Shown here: positions 15,455-24,045 of the stretch, one piece after another
Layout: every line of letters starts with the position of its first letter
Position numbering within the stretch: the first letter of the stretch is position 1
NCBI GenBank assembly: GCA_964646815.1
Contig: CAZYFH010000008.1
Location: forward strand, 62,001 to 126,000
From: CAZYFH01 sp964646815
GTDB lineage: Bacteria > Acidobacteriota > Vicinamibacteria > Vicinamibacterales > UBA8438
Direction of reading: 5' to 3'
DNA: 64,000 nucleotides
Notes under the pieces: generated by a model
Database searches by the model: none
What the model was told of the DNA's origin: nothing
The model's input: only the letters and a program-made list of their open reading frames with translations
Translations under genes and position numbers: made by a program

Positions 15455-17848
15455 CTAGCGGACATACCCGAGGCTGCGAAGGCGTCTGAGTTCGTCGGCC
15501 GAGAGCGTCGACGACAGCTCCTCGTCGGACGGGAGACGCGCGGCATCGGTCTGCTGGCGCCACCGGTCGAGTTCCTTTGCGAGTCGTTCGACCACGTCCG
15601 GGTTCGCCGCCGCGACGTCCTCAAGCGCTAGGGGATCGCCGCTGTGCCGATACAGCTCGAACTCAGCCGCGTGGTCATCCTCAGGCATCTTGACGTTGCG
15701 AATGAGGCGCCACCCATCGAGCAGGAGGGCATACGACTCGTGCTCGTCGTCGTTGCCCATGATGTGCTCCTCCGCCACGACGGGCCGCGTGATCCAGTCC
15801 GATGCGCCGCCGTCTTGGGGTGAGACGAAGAGCGGCGTCAGCGACTGTCCCTGGGCGACCTCCGGCGTCGTCAGGTCCGCGATCTCGAGGATCGTCGGCA
15901 TCAGGTCGATCGTCCGGACCGTCTCCTCGACCACCGGACCCGATGGAATCGTTCCGGGTTGCCAGAGCAGGAGCGGCACGTTGGTCAATTCCCCATAGAC
16001 CGAGTGTCCGTGCCACATCCGCCCGTGCTCATGGAATTCCTCGCCGTGATCACCGACGAACGCGACAAGCGTCCGCCCAGTTAGTCCCAGGGTGTCCAGG
16101 TGCTCGATCACCCGGCCGATCTCGGCGTCCATCCCGCGGATCGACCCGTCGTACCAATCCTTCGCGTACCCAATGAACTCGCCGGCATCGACCTCCGCCG
16201 CGGCCAACTCGGCGAGCGTCGCCATGCCCTGGTTCCGCATGAAGGCGGTGTCGATGTGCTCGCGCACTGCAGCAAGCTGCTCCTCGAACCGCGCCTTCTT
16301 CTCGGGCGCCGCCCACATCGTGTTATACGGAGGGCGCGGCTCAAACGGGCTGTGGGGATCGAAGATGTGCACGAAGGCAAAGAAGGGCGTGTCGTGGTGC
16401 GCATCGAGCCAGGGGAGGAGCCGGTCGACGTACTGGCGGGCCGACTTGCCCTGCTTCTCGCCCGTGCGCGATGCGGCCTCGTGGAGGACCTCGAAGCCCT
16501 GATGCAGGTTGGAGGACTGTCCGGTGAACGTGACGGACGAGAGTGACAGGGTTGCGTAGCCCGCGGTCCGGAATACTTCGGCCAACGTCGTTGCCGAGCT
16601 AGGCAAACGGTCGGGCACGGTTTTCACCGTGTGCGACGCCGGATACATTGACGTCAAGATCGACGGCGTCGACACCTTCGTCCAGGTGGCCTGCGAGATG
16701 GCGTCGCGAAACAGCACGCCGTCGGATGCGAGGCGTGACAGCGTCGGTGTCGTGTCGCGCGCATACCCGTAAGCTCCCAGATGTCCGCGACGGATGGTGT
16801 CGGCCATGATGAGGACGACACCCTGCGGTGGCGCATCCCCTGTCGCCGTCTCGCCCGGCGGTGCTGTCCCGTGATTCCGGATGGCGGGCGACCCCCACAG
16901 ACCGATCGCCCCGTCACGCGGGCCGGTCAGACCGAGGTTAAGCGTGACCCGCTGGCCGGCGAAGGCGTCGAGCTCGATTGGTACGGTTTGCCACTGGTCG
17001 GGGGTCGTGAGGGTGCGTTCGAGTAGCGTGGCGTCGCTTCCGGCGCCGGTGATCTCCACCCGAAAGGTGAGCGGACCCTCTTCGAACGTGCCGATGGAGA
17101 GATCGAGCCATGGGGCATTAGGTAGCGTGACCGGGATTTGGATGATCTCGGGTGACTTGGCGACCAGCGACTCGTGGTAGATCTCTGCCAGGCCGTGCCA
17201 GCCGACGCCCGACGGAGTCTCGGCCAGATGCTCGCGGTCGAAGAGCAGTCGCACCGAGGCGATCTCAAACGTCGCCCCGCTCTCGTCTGTTGGGCGAATC
17301 GCGATCTGTCTGATGTCGGACGCGTCCGTATTGCCCTCGTTGGGAATGCTGTATGTGCGCAACTCGTCACCCGGGATGATCGGTGTGTTGAGGCCCCAGT
17401 CCTCGGTGTCCACCGTGTCGTCCTCGTCGAGGAGGTCGACATCGAGGTTGGCTCCCGCGGACGCGCGCAGCTCAATCTCGACAGAGCGAAGACGGTCGTC
17501 CGCACCAGAGGAACCGTTCCAGTCGACGCGGAGCACGGGCATCGCACTGGTGGCCTCCCCCGTTAAGCGCCCGTCGGCCACGCGCAGATTCCCGACGTCC
17601 TGCACGTTGACCCAGCCGCCATCGCCCAGTGGCCCGTCCGGCGCGTCTTCGAATCTCCATGCGGCGCGTGGGGCGAGCGTGAGCGTTGGCGAGTCGACAA
17701 CCTCGGTGCCGCCCTGGTCGAAGAGATCGACGAGGCGCTGCGTAGGCGAGGTGTTCGATGGCCTGTCGCCACCGCAGGCGACAACCGCGAGCCCGCAGGA
17801 GGTGAGGGTCGCCATGCCGAGGAGTCGGAGCCGGATACCGAGCGCCAT
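15455..17848 (-). CDS. Sulfatase-family lipoprotein (alkaline phosphatase superfamily)
   Basis: 797 aa from ATG at 17848 (AAGGAG 7 nt upstream). A lipoprotein signal with VVACGG lipobox is followed by a beta-rich region (about 30-340) resembling carbohydrate-binding or galactose-binding folds, then a sulfatase domain (VVLIMADTIRRGHLGAYGY, later FVGDHGEEFHEHG). The nucleophile region reads KVSTPSILTSMYP. A sulfatase motif is normally C/S-x-P-S/A-R, and here Arg is replaced by Ile, so formylglycine-dependent sulfatase activity is doubtful; phosphoryl- or phosphoglycerol-transfer is an alternative. It ends in LRSLGYVR. It is the last gene of the sulfotransferase/phosphodiesterase cluster, 20 nt after the membrane protein gene. 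Confidence 0.85.
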   Translation of the reverse strand: MALGIRLRLLGMATLTSCGLAVVACGGDRPSNTSPTQRLVDLFDQGGTEVVDSPTLTLAPRAAWRFEDAPDGPLGDGGWVNVQDVGNLRVADGRLTGEATSAMPVLRVDWNGSSGADDRLRSVEIELRASAGANLDVDLLDEDDTVDTEDWGLNTPIIPGDELRTYSIPNEGNTDASDIRQIAIRPTDESGATFEIASVRLLFDREHLAETPSGVGWHGLAEIYHESLVAKSPEIIQIPVTLPNAPWLDLSIGTFEEGPLTFRVEITGAGSDATLLERTLTTPDQWQTVPIELDAFAGQRVTLNLGLTGPRDGAIGLWGSPAIRNHGTAPPGETATGDAPPQGVVLIMADTIRRGHLGAYGYARDTTPTLSRLASDGVLFRDAISQATWTKVSTPSILTSMYPASHTVKTVPDRLPSSATTLAEVFRTAGYATLSLSSVTFTGQSSNLHQGFEVLHEAASRTGEKQGKSARQYVDRLLPWLDAHHDTPFFAFVHIFDPHSPFEPRPPYNTMWAAPEKKARFEEQLAAVREHIDTAFMRNQGMATLAELAAAEVDAGEFIGYAKDWYDGSIRGMDAEIGRVIEHLDTLGLTGRTLVAFVGDHGEEFHEHGRMWHGHSVYGELTNVPLLLWQPGTIPSGPVVEETVRTIDLMPTILEIADLTTPEVAQGQSLTPLFVSPQDGGASDWITRPVVAEEHIMGNDDEHESYALLLDGWRLIRNVKMPEDDHAAEFELYRHSGDPLALEDVAAANPDVVERLAKELDRWRQQTDAARLPSDEELSSTLSADELRRLRSLGYVR

Positions 17849-17868
17849 TGCGTTTCTCCTTCCCGCGC

Positions 17869-18702
17869 TCAAAGCTCGACGCCGAGCACGCCTTTGAACG
17901 CAAAGCCGAACGCCATTGACAGGACGAAGAACGCCACGAGCCAATTTATGGTCAACCCGAAGACCCTCATATCGAGATCCGAGTACCCGACCTCGACCGC
18001 CTCGATGGCGTGGCTTCCGTCGATCGGGCGTTCCCCCGAGTAGAGCAGCAGGTCGATGGCGCCACGGCCTGTTCGCAGCTGTGACACCGCTCCCCACCCG
18101 GTACCGGCAATGAGGTGAGTCTCGATTGACTCGCCGCCGACGCGCACCACGAGACGGTGCTTGCCGGGTGTGCGCGCCCGCACGCGCCAGGCGACCTCGC
18201 CGGCGGTTCGCATCCGGACGGCCGGCGTCTCGACCGTCACGCCGTCATCGGCTTCAAGGCTGGCTGGTTCCGCCAGAGCGTCAGTGTCCCGCACGTGGGC
18301 CTTGACGATAGTGGACTCGCCGGGCGCCAGCGGGCGGACGGCGAATCGCAGGTTGAGCTGCGTCATGACGAGGAGCACGGGCACGAGGAGCACTACCAGT
18401 GGCACGAGCGCCAGCTTCATATAGCGGAACGTGTCGCCAAAGATGCGACCCTGGAGCTTCAGGACGACGCCGATATCACTCTGGAACAGCCGCACCCCGA
18501 TGAGGTTGCCGCGAATCTGGTCCCGCAACACCTTGATCGTGTCCTGGTCGGAGATCTTGCCGAAGATCCAGACCATCGCCACGCCGCTGAGCAGCGAAAC
18601 GAAGGCCATCGCCCAGATCGGCGGCAGGGCGCGAAACGGCCAGCAGAGGATGTCGAACAGCGGCGTGAGCGCACGATGGACGAGATCGACAACGGTGACC
18701 AC
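17869..18702 (-). CDS. Membrane protein of unknown function, possibly Oxa1-superfamily-like
   Basis: 277 aa. Membrane segments are predicted at about 29-50, 95-117 and 255-275. Between the first two lies a polar helical stretch (GKISDQDTIKVLRDQIRGNL). Between the second and third is a beta-rich domain of about 130 residues (APGESTIVKAHVRD ... GKHRLVVRVGGESIETH), probably extracytoplasmic. The N-terminal layout recalls small Oxa1/DUF106-type membrane insertases, but I cannot confirm homology. It sits 20 nt before the sulfatase-like gene and 17 nt after the 63-aa gene, so it is in the same operon. Confidence 0.65.
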   Translation of the reverse strand: MVTVVDLVHRALTPLFDILCWPFRALPPIWAMAFVSLLSGVAMVWIFGKISDQDTIKVLRDQIRGNLIGVRLFQSDIGVVLKLQGRIFGDTFRYMKLALVPLVVLLVPVLLVMTQLNLRFAVRPLAPGESTIVKAHVRDTDALAEPASLEADDGVTVETPAVRMRTAGEVAWRVRARTPGKHRLVVRVGGESIETHLIAGTGWGAVSQLRTGRGAIDLLLYSGERPIDGSHAIEAVEVGYSDLDMRVFGLTINWLVAFFVLSMAFGFAFKGVLGVEL

Positions 18703-18719
18703 TAGGACACCAGGTCCCT

Positions 18720-18911
18720 TCAGGAAATGTATCCGAGTCCCTTGAGCCGCTTCTTGATTTCCTCTTCCGAGTCGGCCCCTTCGAGCTTGGCGATCTCCTT
18801 CTCCAGCGCGTGGTTGATGAACTCCTCGACGTTCGAGTAGCCGGCAATGCCGGCGAACCGCGTTGCTTTTTCGAGCAGCGCCTTGTCGATCTTTATCTTG
18901 GATCCAAACAT
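18720..18911 (-). CDS. Small protein, ribbon-helix-helix-like
   Basis: 63 aa (MFGSKIKIDKALLEKATRF start). The N-terminal strand-helix-helix pattern with GYSNVEEFINHALEKEI resembles ribbon-helix-helix proteins. A charged helix follows (KLEGADSEEEIKKR). The C-terminus LKGLGYIS is like the LRSLGYVR tail of the sulfatase-like protein in the same operon. It could be a DNA-binding regulator or a small partner of the cluster; this cannot be decided from sequence. Confidence 0.6.
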   Translation of the reverse strand: MFGSKIKIDKALLEKATRFAGIAGYSNVEEFINHALEKEIAKLEGADSEEEIKKRLKGLGYIS

Positions 18912-19014
18912 GGGCCTGTGCCTCCGAGTTCGCGTTGTCTCATATCCTATGTCTCAGTTTTCAAGCACCCCGGAACCCAGGGGCGCTCTCGCCTAAGACC
19001 GAAGACAGCGCGGT

Positions 19015-21036
19015 TTACTCATCCTCAATCGCATCGTCACCAATCATCTCCGGTAGCGGCGCGAGGCCAAACTCGTCGAGGACCGCGACGGTCACGTCGT
19101 AAAGCGCGGGCGCGTCGAGTGCGATCCGGCGATTCGTGAGGAGCACGCCCGGCACCAAGCGGTAATCGTTCATGTGGTCGCCGCTCCACGCCTCGTCGTT
19201 GTCGACAAAGACCTCGCGCGGAAACTCCCCGATCGGACTTTCCCACGACGCGCGATAACCGCGCCCGTAGCCGACGATGACCTCTGGGGCCTGGTCGACG
19301 TACGGTCCGGTGAGCTCTTCATGGGCGCGATAGACGAGCGTGACTGGCGACTGCCCATTGCGGGCGTCCACCATCGCTAGCAGATCGGCCTCGAGTCGAT
19401 CGAGTAACGCATCGTATTCGGCTCCCGGAGCGACGATCCCGTCCTTCTCGCGGCCCCGCAGGTTGACGTACACGGCGTTGAACCCCACCGAGTATGCGGT
19501 CGTCCGACTCCAATCGACGTTGAGGAACAATGGGGACGCGCCCTGCCGCGACGGATCCTTGAGCGTCACGTAGCCCTTCTCGACGAGCCACGAGTTGAGG
19601 TTGACCTCCCAGTACCACGGCGTGAAACCATGATCCGACATGACGATGAGCGTCGTGCGATCGTCGCCGGCGACCTCTTCGAGGACGCGCCCAAGAGCTT
19701 CGTCCATCTCCTCGTACAACGTTTGGATCCCGTCCGCCAGCAGTTCGTCCCTCACGAACGCCGGATGGTCGGTGTACGCGAAGTGGTGGAACATGTGGCT
19801 TCCCTGATCGACACTAGAGAAGTAGAAGAAGAGCAGGCCTTCGTCGAACGACTCCAACATGTAGTCAAGCGCGCGGCGCCGCTCGCGGTAGATAAACTGC
19901 GATTGGTCCCAGAACTCCTGCGCGGTGAAGACACCGTCGAGATAGGCGTCTGTGTCTTCCGGAATCTCCTGGGTGTAGAAGCGGCCGATCGCGTCGGTGA
20001 TCTCGTTGCCCCAATCGTCCGGAGTCGATACCGGCAGGGCCGGGTTCGCCGGATCGATCTGGAGCGGTGTGACGTAGAGCCTGAAGTCGGGTCGCACCTC
20101 CTGCAGGTAGAACCGAGCGGTGGCGCCGAGGTTGACCAGATACGGAACCGCCTCGAAGTCGATGGCGATCCAGTCGCTCCATTCACCCTCGTTCAAGACG
20201 AACTCGTTGTCCTGCACCACGAACTTCGCCGCCGGCGCCTCGGGATCGAGTAACACCTCAAAGTCGACGGTGAGGTCCGGGTTTTCGTAGGCGGTCTCCT
20301 CCCCTGCGGCTTGTGGCGCGCCGTCGTCGCGCGGAAACCGGCGGAACGCGTTCGGCGGACCGATGAGCTGGGCACGCACGCGGTCGTTGATGACCTCGAC
20401 GAGGTGTCCGACACCACCACGCAGGTCGTATATGTTCTCCGGCGGGTAATCGGTGTAGTACGAGTACGTTCCCGACCCTCCGAGCAGGTCCGGTGTGCCC
20501 ATCCCGGAAAACGACTTACCGTCGATGTCGACCGGAGGGAAGTTCATCGGCATCCGGAACACCGTCGTTGGGATACCCGCGTCGTCGAGCAGCTTCCACA
20601 GCGCCGGTCCCTTACGAAAGAGCTCGACATCGCCACCTGTGAGCGGGACGTCCCACGATCCAAAGCTCAGGCTTCGCTCGGTCGGGAGGATGCGGTACGT
20701 CGGCGGATATATCTCGCGCGTGTCCATCTCGCGATGTACGAAGTCGAAGACACCGTGCCCGCCGGGATTCATTCCGGTAATGAAGTTTGACCAGGCGACC
20801 GGGCTGAGGGGCGGCATGCTCGTCTCGAGGGGCGCAAACTCACCGTTGGATGCGAGACGTTGGAAGTTCGGTAGCAGTCCTGCGTCCATGAACTGTGCGA
20901 GATAGGTCGCATCCATCCCGTCGATGCCAAGGACGATCACCCGGCGCTCGCCGGGCGCTCCGGCCGGTCTGCACGCCGTGACGCTCAGGAGAATCGCGCC
21001 CACAGCGATCAGCAGGTGTCGACCGCGTCTGTTCAC
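19015..21036 (-). CDS. Type I phosphodiesterase / alkaline phosphatase-superfamily lipoprotein
   Basis: 673 aa from GTG at 21036, whose codon overlaps the stop of the upstream paralogue (GTGA). The start gives a lipoprotein signal (LLIAVGAILLSVTACRPAG). Superfamily metal sites are seen at VIVLGIDGMDATY, VMSDHGF and SGDH, with the nucleophile region PPLSPVAWSNFITG followed by NPGGHGVFDF. Members hydrolyse phosphodiesters or transfer phosphorylated groups; the substrate is unknown. A similar protein is encoded immediately upstream (SPVAW, MSDHGF and NLNSWL shared), so the pair arose by duplication. Likely located at the outer face of a membrane. Confidence 0.85.
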   Translation of the reverse strand: MNRRGRHLLIAVGAILLSVTACRPAGAPGERRVIVLGIDGMDATYLAQFMDAGLLPNFQRLASNGEFAPLETSMPPLSPVAWSNFITGMNPGGHGVFDFVHREMDTREIYPPTYRILPTERSLSFGSWDVPLTGGDVELFRKGPALWKLLDDAGIPTTVFRMPMNFPPVDIDGKSFSGMGTPDLLGGSGTYSYYTDYPPENIYDLRGGVGHLVEVINDRVRAQLIGPPNAFRRFPRDDGAPQAAGEETAYENPDLTVDFEVLLDPEAPAAKFVVQDNEFVLNEGEWSDWIAIDFEAVPYLVNLGATARFYLQEVRPDFRLYVTPLQIDPANPALPVSTPDDWGNEITDAIGRFYTQEIPEDTDAYLDGVFTAQEFWDQSQFIYRERRRALDYMLESFDEGLLFFYFSSVDQGSHMFHHFAYTDHPAFVRDELLADGIQTLYEEMDEALGRVLEEVAGDDRTTLIVMSDHGFTPWYWEVNLNSWLVEKGYVTLKDPSRQGASPLFLNVDWSRTTAYSVGFNAVYVNLRGREKDGIVAPGAEYDALLDRLEADLLAMVDARNGQSPVTLVYRAHEELTGPYVDQAPEVIVGYGRGYRASWESPIGEFPREVFVDNDEAWSGDHMNDYRLVPGVLLTNRRIALDAPALYDVTVAVLDEFGLAPLPEMIGDDAIEDE

Positions 21037-23231
21037 GACTCGGCCTCGGCGTGACGCGCCGTGGCTGGGGCGGCGACCGGGGCCGGTTCCGTTCTGGGCG
21101 GTGTGGCCGGCATGAGCGAGGTGCCATCGCAGTGCGGGGGTACCGGCACCCCGAACAGGTCGAGCACGGTCGGCCCGATGTCCATGATGCTCGGTGTGGC
21201 AGTCGCGATCTGGCGGTTGCAAAAGAACATCCCGGGGACGTCCGGCGGGTTGAAGTTGTGGTCGCCGCTCCACGGCCGGACGTTGTCTTCGAGCGCGTTT
21301 TCGCTCACGCCGCCGGTCACGGAGAGCCACCCGACGCGATGTCCCGGGCGGCAACCGACGATGAGGTCCGGGGCGTCGCCGACATACGGACCGCTGTAGA
21401 CCTCGGTGGCGTCATACACCTCTCGCACCGGGTGCGTCTGCTCTTGCTCGTCGTAGAGCGCCTTCAGCCCCTCCTGGATCGCGCGCTTGATCGCCGCGGC
21501 TTCATCACCGGGAGCCACGATGCCGTGAGCCTCTCGCCCCTGCAGGTTGAGGTAGATCCCACCAAAGCCGACCGCGTAGGCTTTGGTGTTCGACCAGTCG
21601 ACGTCCTGGAACATATCTGCGCCGGTCGGCCCGCCGTTCTTGAGCGCTAGGAACCCGTTTTTGTAGAGCCAGCTGTTCAGGTTGACGCAGCGCCGGAACG
21701 GTTTGAACCCGTGGTCGGACATGACGACGAGGACGTCGTCATCCGCGAGACGGGCCATCGTCCGGCCCACTAGATCATCCATCCGCGTGTACAGCGTCTT
21801 GATGGCGTCGCGATGCTTCGTGTCGCGACCGCGGTTCGCCGGGTGCGTCTCGTCGAGGTGCCGGAAGAGCATGTGCTGCACCCGGTCGGTGATGTCGAAG
21901 ACGCACACCACCGCGCCACGCGCGGTTTTGGCGAGCGCGTCGAAGAACATCCGTTCGCGTTCGTCGTGAATCAGGTAGGTCTGGTCGAGAAAGGCATCTT
22001 CGTCGACGACGCCTTCGTTCAGCGACGACATGTCCTCCGCCACCCCGAGCGTGGCATAGCGACCCAGCGTCTTGGAGAGATAGACGGCGTAGGTGAACGG
22101 ATGGGAGATGGGCAACGCGGGCTTGTCGGGATCAATGTTGATCGGCGTCATATACAGCTTGACGTGCGGTGTGCACTCGAGGAGATAGAAGCGCACGATG
22201 CCGCGAACGGTGACGCCGGGCGCGGCCTGGAACTCGAGCTCGATCCAAGGCGTGTAAGTGCGGTGCTGTAACGCGTATGTTGTGCCGTCGATAGTCAACG
22301 TGGCATCGTCGCCGTTCACCCCCGCCCGAAGCTCGAGTGGGAGCTGCAGTTCGCCGCCATCGGCTCGCATCGTGTTCTCGGGTCCCGGGATGGCGCCCCG
22401 GGCCACGCCGTCCGAGACTGTCAGCGCGATTCGCTCCCCGTTCTTCATCGAGGCTGACAGCCGGTCCGCTTCGTCGGTGTCGCTGCTGAAGTAGTAGTAG
22501 GTGCCCTGACTACCCTTGAGGTCAGGGACGCTCATCGCGGACAACAGGACGCCGTTGAATTTCTCTGCGGGAAATGTAATCGGGACACGCAGGACAGTGC
22601 TGAAGACCCCGTGATCGCCGAGGATCTTCCAGAAGGGCTGGCTCCGGCGGCCCGCCTGAATCAGCGGCTTTCCGAGCGGGATCTGAAACGGGCCCAGCCG
22701 CAGGGTGCGTTTCGGCGGGTTGACGCGCGCCGAGCACAGCTCGGGGAGATGCGACTTTCGGTTCGGCACGAGGAAATCGAAGATGCGGTGCTTGCCGGGG
22801 TTGCATCCGGTCTGAAACGACGTCCAGGCGACGGGCGACTCCGCGAGCAGGGTTGTCGCGAGCGGACGAAAGGTCCCCCGGTCCCGCAGACGCGCAAGGT
22901 TCGGGAGCAGACCCTCCGCCATGAACCGGTTGGTGAGCTCCGGGTCCTGACCGTCGAGACCGAGGATCACAACCCGGCGGACGCGTGCCGCGGCCAGCGC
23001 GCGGCTGCCGCGAATGCGCTGCACCACCCACCGGATTGGCCAGGTCAGGAGGGTGAGGAACGCGAGAAATATCGTGAAGATGATGATAAACAGGGATGAG
23101 ACGAAGGCGAATCCGGCGCCGGGACCGACGTAGGCGAACGCCGGCTCTGTCGCGCCCAATACGAGCGACAACGCCGCGAGGATGACTCCGCCCGTCGACC
23201 TGAGCCCGGGAACCTTGGAACTCTGGAACAT
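21033..23231 (-). CDS. Membrane-anchored type I phosphodiesterase / alkaline phosphatase-superfamily protein
   Basis: About 732 aa from ATG at 23231; a later GTG is also possible, since the region before 23231 is repeat-derived. An N-terminal signal or membrane segment (ILAALSLVLGATEPAFAYVG) is followed by a second strong membrane helix (FAFVSSLFIIIFTIFLAFL), then the catalytic domain: VVILGLDGQDPE, AESPVAWTSFQTGCNPGKH, DVLVVMSDHGF and WSGDHNF. It is paralogous to the lipoprotein encoded next (overlapping GTGA). The C-terminal tail is Pro/Ala-rich. It lies downstream of the sulfotransferase gene in the same direction. Confidence 0.82.
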   Translation of the reverse strand: MFQSSKVPGLRSTGGVILAALSLVLGATEPAFAYVGPGAGFAFVSSLFIIIFTIFLAFLTLLTWPIRWVVQRIRGSRALAAARVRRVVILGLDGQDPELTNRFMAEGLLPNLARLRDRGTFRPLATTLLAESPVAWTSFQTGCNPGKHRIFDFLVPNRKSHLPELCSARVNPPKRTLRLGPFQIPLGKPLIQAGRRSQPFWKILGDHGVFSTVLRVPITFPAEKFNGVLLSAMSVPDLKGSQGTYYYFSSDTDEADRLSASMKNGERIALTVSDGVARGAIPGPENTMRADGGELQLPLELRAGVNGDDATLTIDGTTYALQHRTYTPWIELEFQAAPGVTVRGIVRFYLLECTPHVKLYMTPINIDPDKPALPISHPFTYAVYLSKTLGRYATLGVAEDMSSLNEGVVDEDAFLDQTYLIHDERERMFFDALAKTARGAVVCVFDITDRVQHMLFRHLDETHPANRGRDTKHRDAIKTLYTRMDDLVGRTMARLADDDVLVVMSDHGFKPFRRCVNLNSWLYKNGFLALKNGGPTGADMFQDVDWSNTKAYAVGFGGIYLNLQGREAHGIVAPGDEAAAIKRAIQEGLKALYDEQEQTHPVREVYDATEVYSGPYVGDAPDLIVGCRPGHRVGWLSVTGGVSENALEDNVRPWSGDHNFNPPDVPGMFFCNRQIATATPSIMDIGPTVLDLFGVPVPPHCDGTSLMPATPPRTEPAPVAAPATARHAEAES

Positions 23232-23265
23232 GGAAACGCGCGGGCGAGGCGTTGCGTCCCTGCAA

Positions 23266-23293
23266 CCCTGCACCCTGCACCCTGCACCCTGCA
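23266..23293. repeat. Short tandem repeat, 7-bp unit CCCTGCA
   Basis: Four perfect copies of CCCTGCA with one diverged copy just upstream (23258-23264), lying between the sulfotransferase stop and the chosen start of the phosphodiesterase gene. If translated on the minus strand it gives Cys/Gln/Gly/Val-rich sequence, which supports the later start at 23231. Confidence 0.85.
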
Positions 23294-23307
23294 CGCGGTA
23301 CATTGCC

Positions 23308-23919
23308 CTACGCCCTATTTCGATACAGCGTGGCGTCGACGGCTGCCGCCATCGCCGCGACGTCGAGGTCGCCCCCGAGAAACTCACCGATCTGTCCGGC
23401 GACGACCGCCGGTTCCGACACCGTGCGTCGGTGCTCCACGTACAGCACCTCGCAGTTAGCTCGGGCCGCCAACTGGGTCTCGACGTTCTTCAAGTGCTCC
23501 GCGAACAGATCGGCCATGTCGTCGTCGCTCGTGTCATCGGCGGACTCCCCTCGACGGTCGAGCATCTTTTTTTGGGAGGCGAGCACTTCCGGTAGGCTTC
23601 GTTTCAAAAAGATCACCTTGTAATCGTAGGTCGGCGGTAGGTGCTGCAACAGGAACGAGATGACCTTGAGGCCCTTGCCGCGCGTGTCGGCCAGCCACGA
23701 TTTGTCGGCGGTCTTGTCGAGCTCCTTGACGCGCTCGAGCTCGTAGTAGCCCTTTGGATTGTCCGTGTCGGGTGTTCGGCGGCCGTCGACCACCAGCTTG
23801 ATGCCGCCGGCCGCCAGCATGCGCATCAACATCGAGGTGCCCGATCGGGGTAGACCAGAGACGACGATGATCGGCTCGCCGGCCGAACGCGCACCCCACA
23901 GGTGCTTAAGGAAGCTCAT
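23308..23919 (-). CDS. Sulfotransferase-family protein
   Basis: 203 aa from ATG at 23919. The 5'-phosphosulfate loop is GLPRSGTSMLMRML (about 21-34) and the 3'-phosphate site is probably KRSLPEVLAS (Arg ... Ser spacing as in PAPS-dependent sulfotransferases). It is shorter than most family members, and the C-terminal cap is reduced. It is divergent from the fused ATP sulfurylase/APS kinase at 24046, which makes PAPS, so donor synthesis and use are adjacent. The acceptor is unknown; the phosphodiesterase-like and sulfatase-like surface proteins downstream suggest a surface glycan or lipid. Confidence 0.78.
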   Translation of the reverse strand: MSFLKHLWGARSAGEPIIVVSGLPRSGTSMLMRMLAAGGIKLVVDGRRTPDTDNPKGYYELERVKELDKTADKSWLADTRGKGLKVISFLLQHLPPTYDYKVIFLKRSLPEVLASQKKMLDRRGESADDTSDDDMADLFAEHLKNVETQLAARANCEVLYVEHRRTVSEPAVVAGQIGEFLGGDLDVAAMAAAVDATLYRNRA

Positions 23920-24045
23920 TGCGGCACCGGATCGTGGGCAGTTTCAACCGGTTTCCCCGAGCGGTCAAGTGTTTCGGGGCACAGGCACATGCTATTCTGG
24001 CGGTTTCTTTGCGTTTGTCCGATCCATATTTGTAGGAGTGACGTT

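Noticed and set aside
23989..24045. Cys-rich in-frame extension before the ATP sulfurylase start (Cys codons near 24010-24030) as a second cysteine leader
   Set aside because: The Cys codons are scattered, the frame runs straight into the enzyme, and there is no terminator or alternative hairpin.
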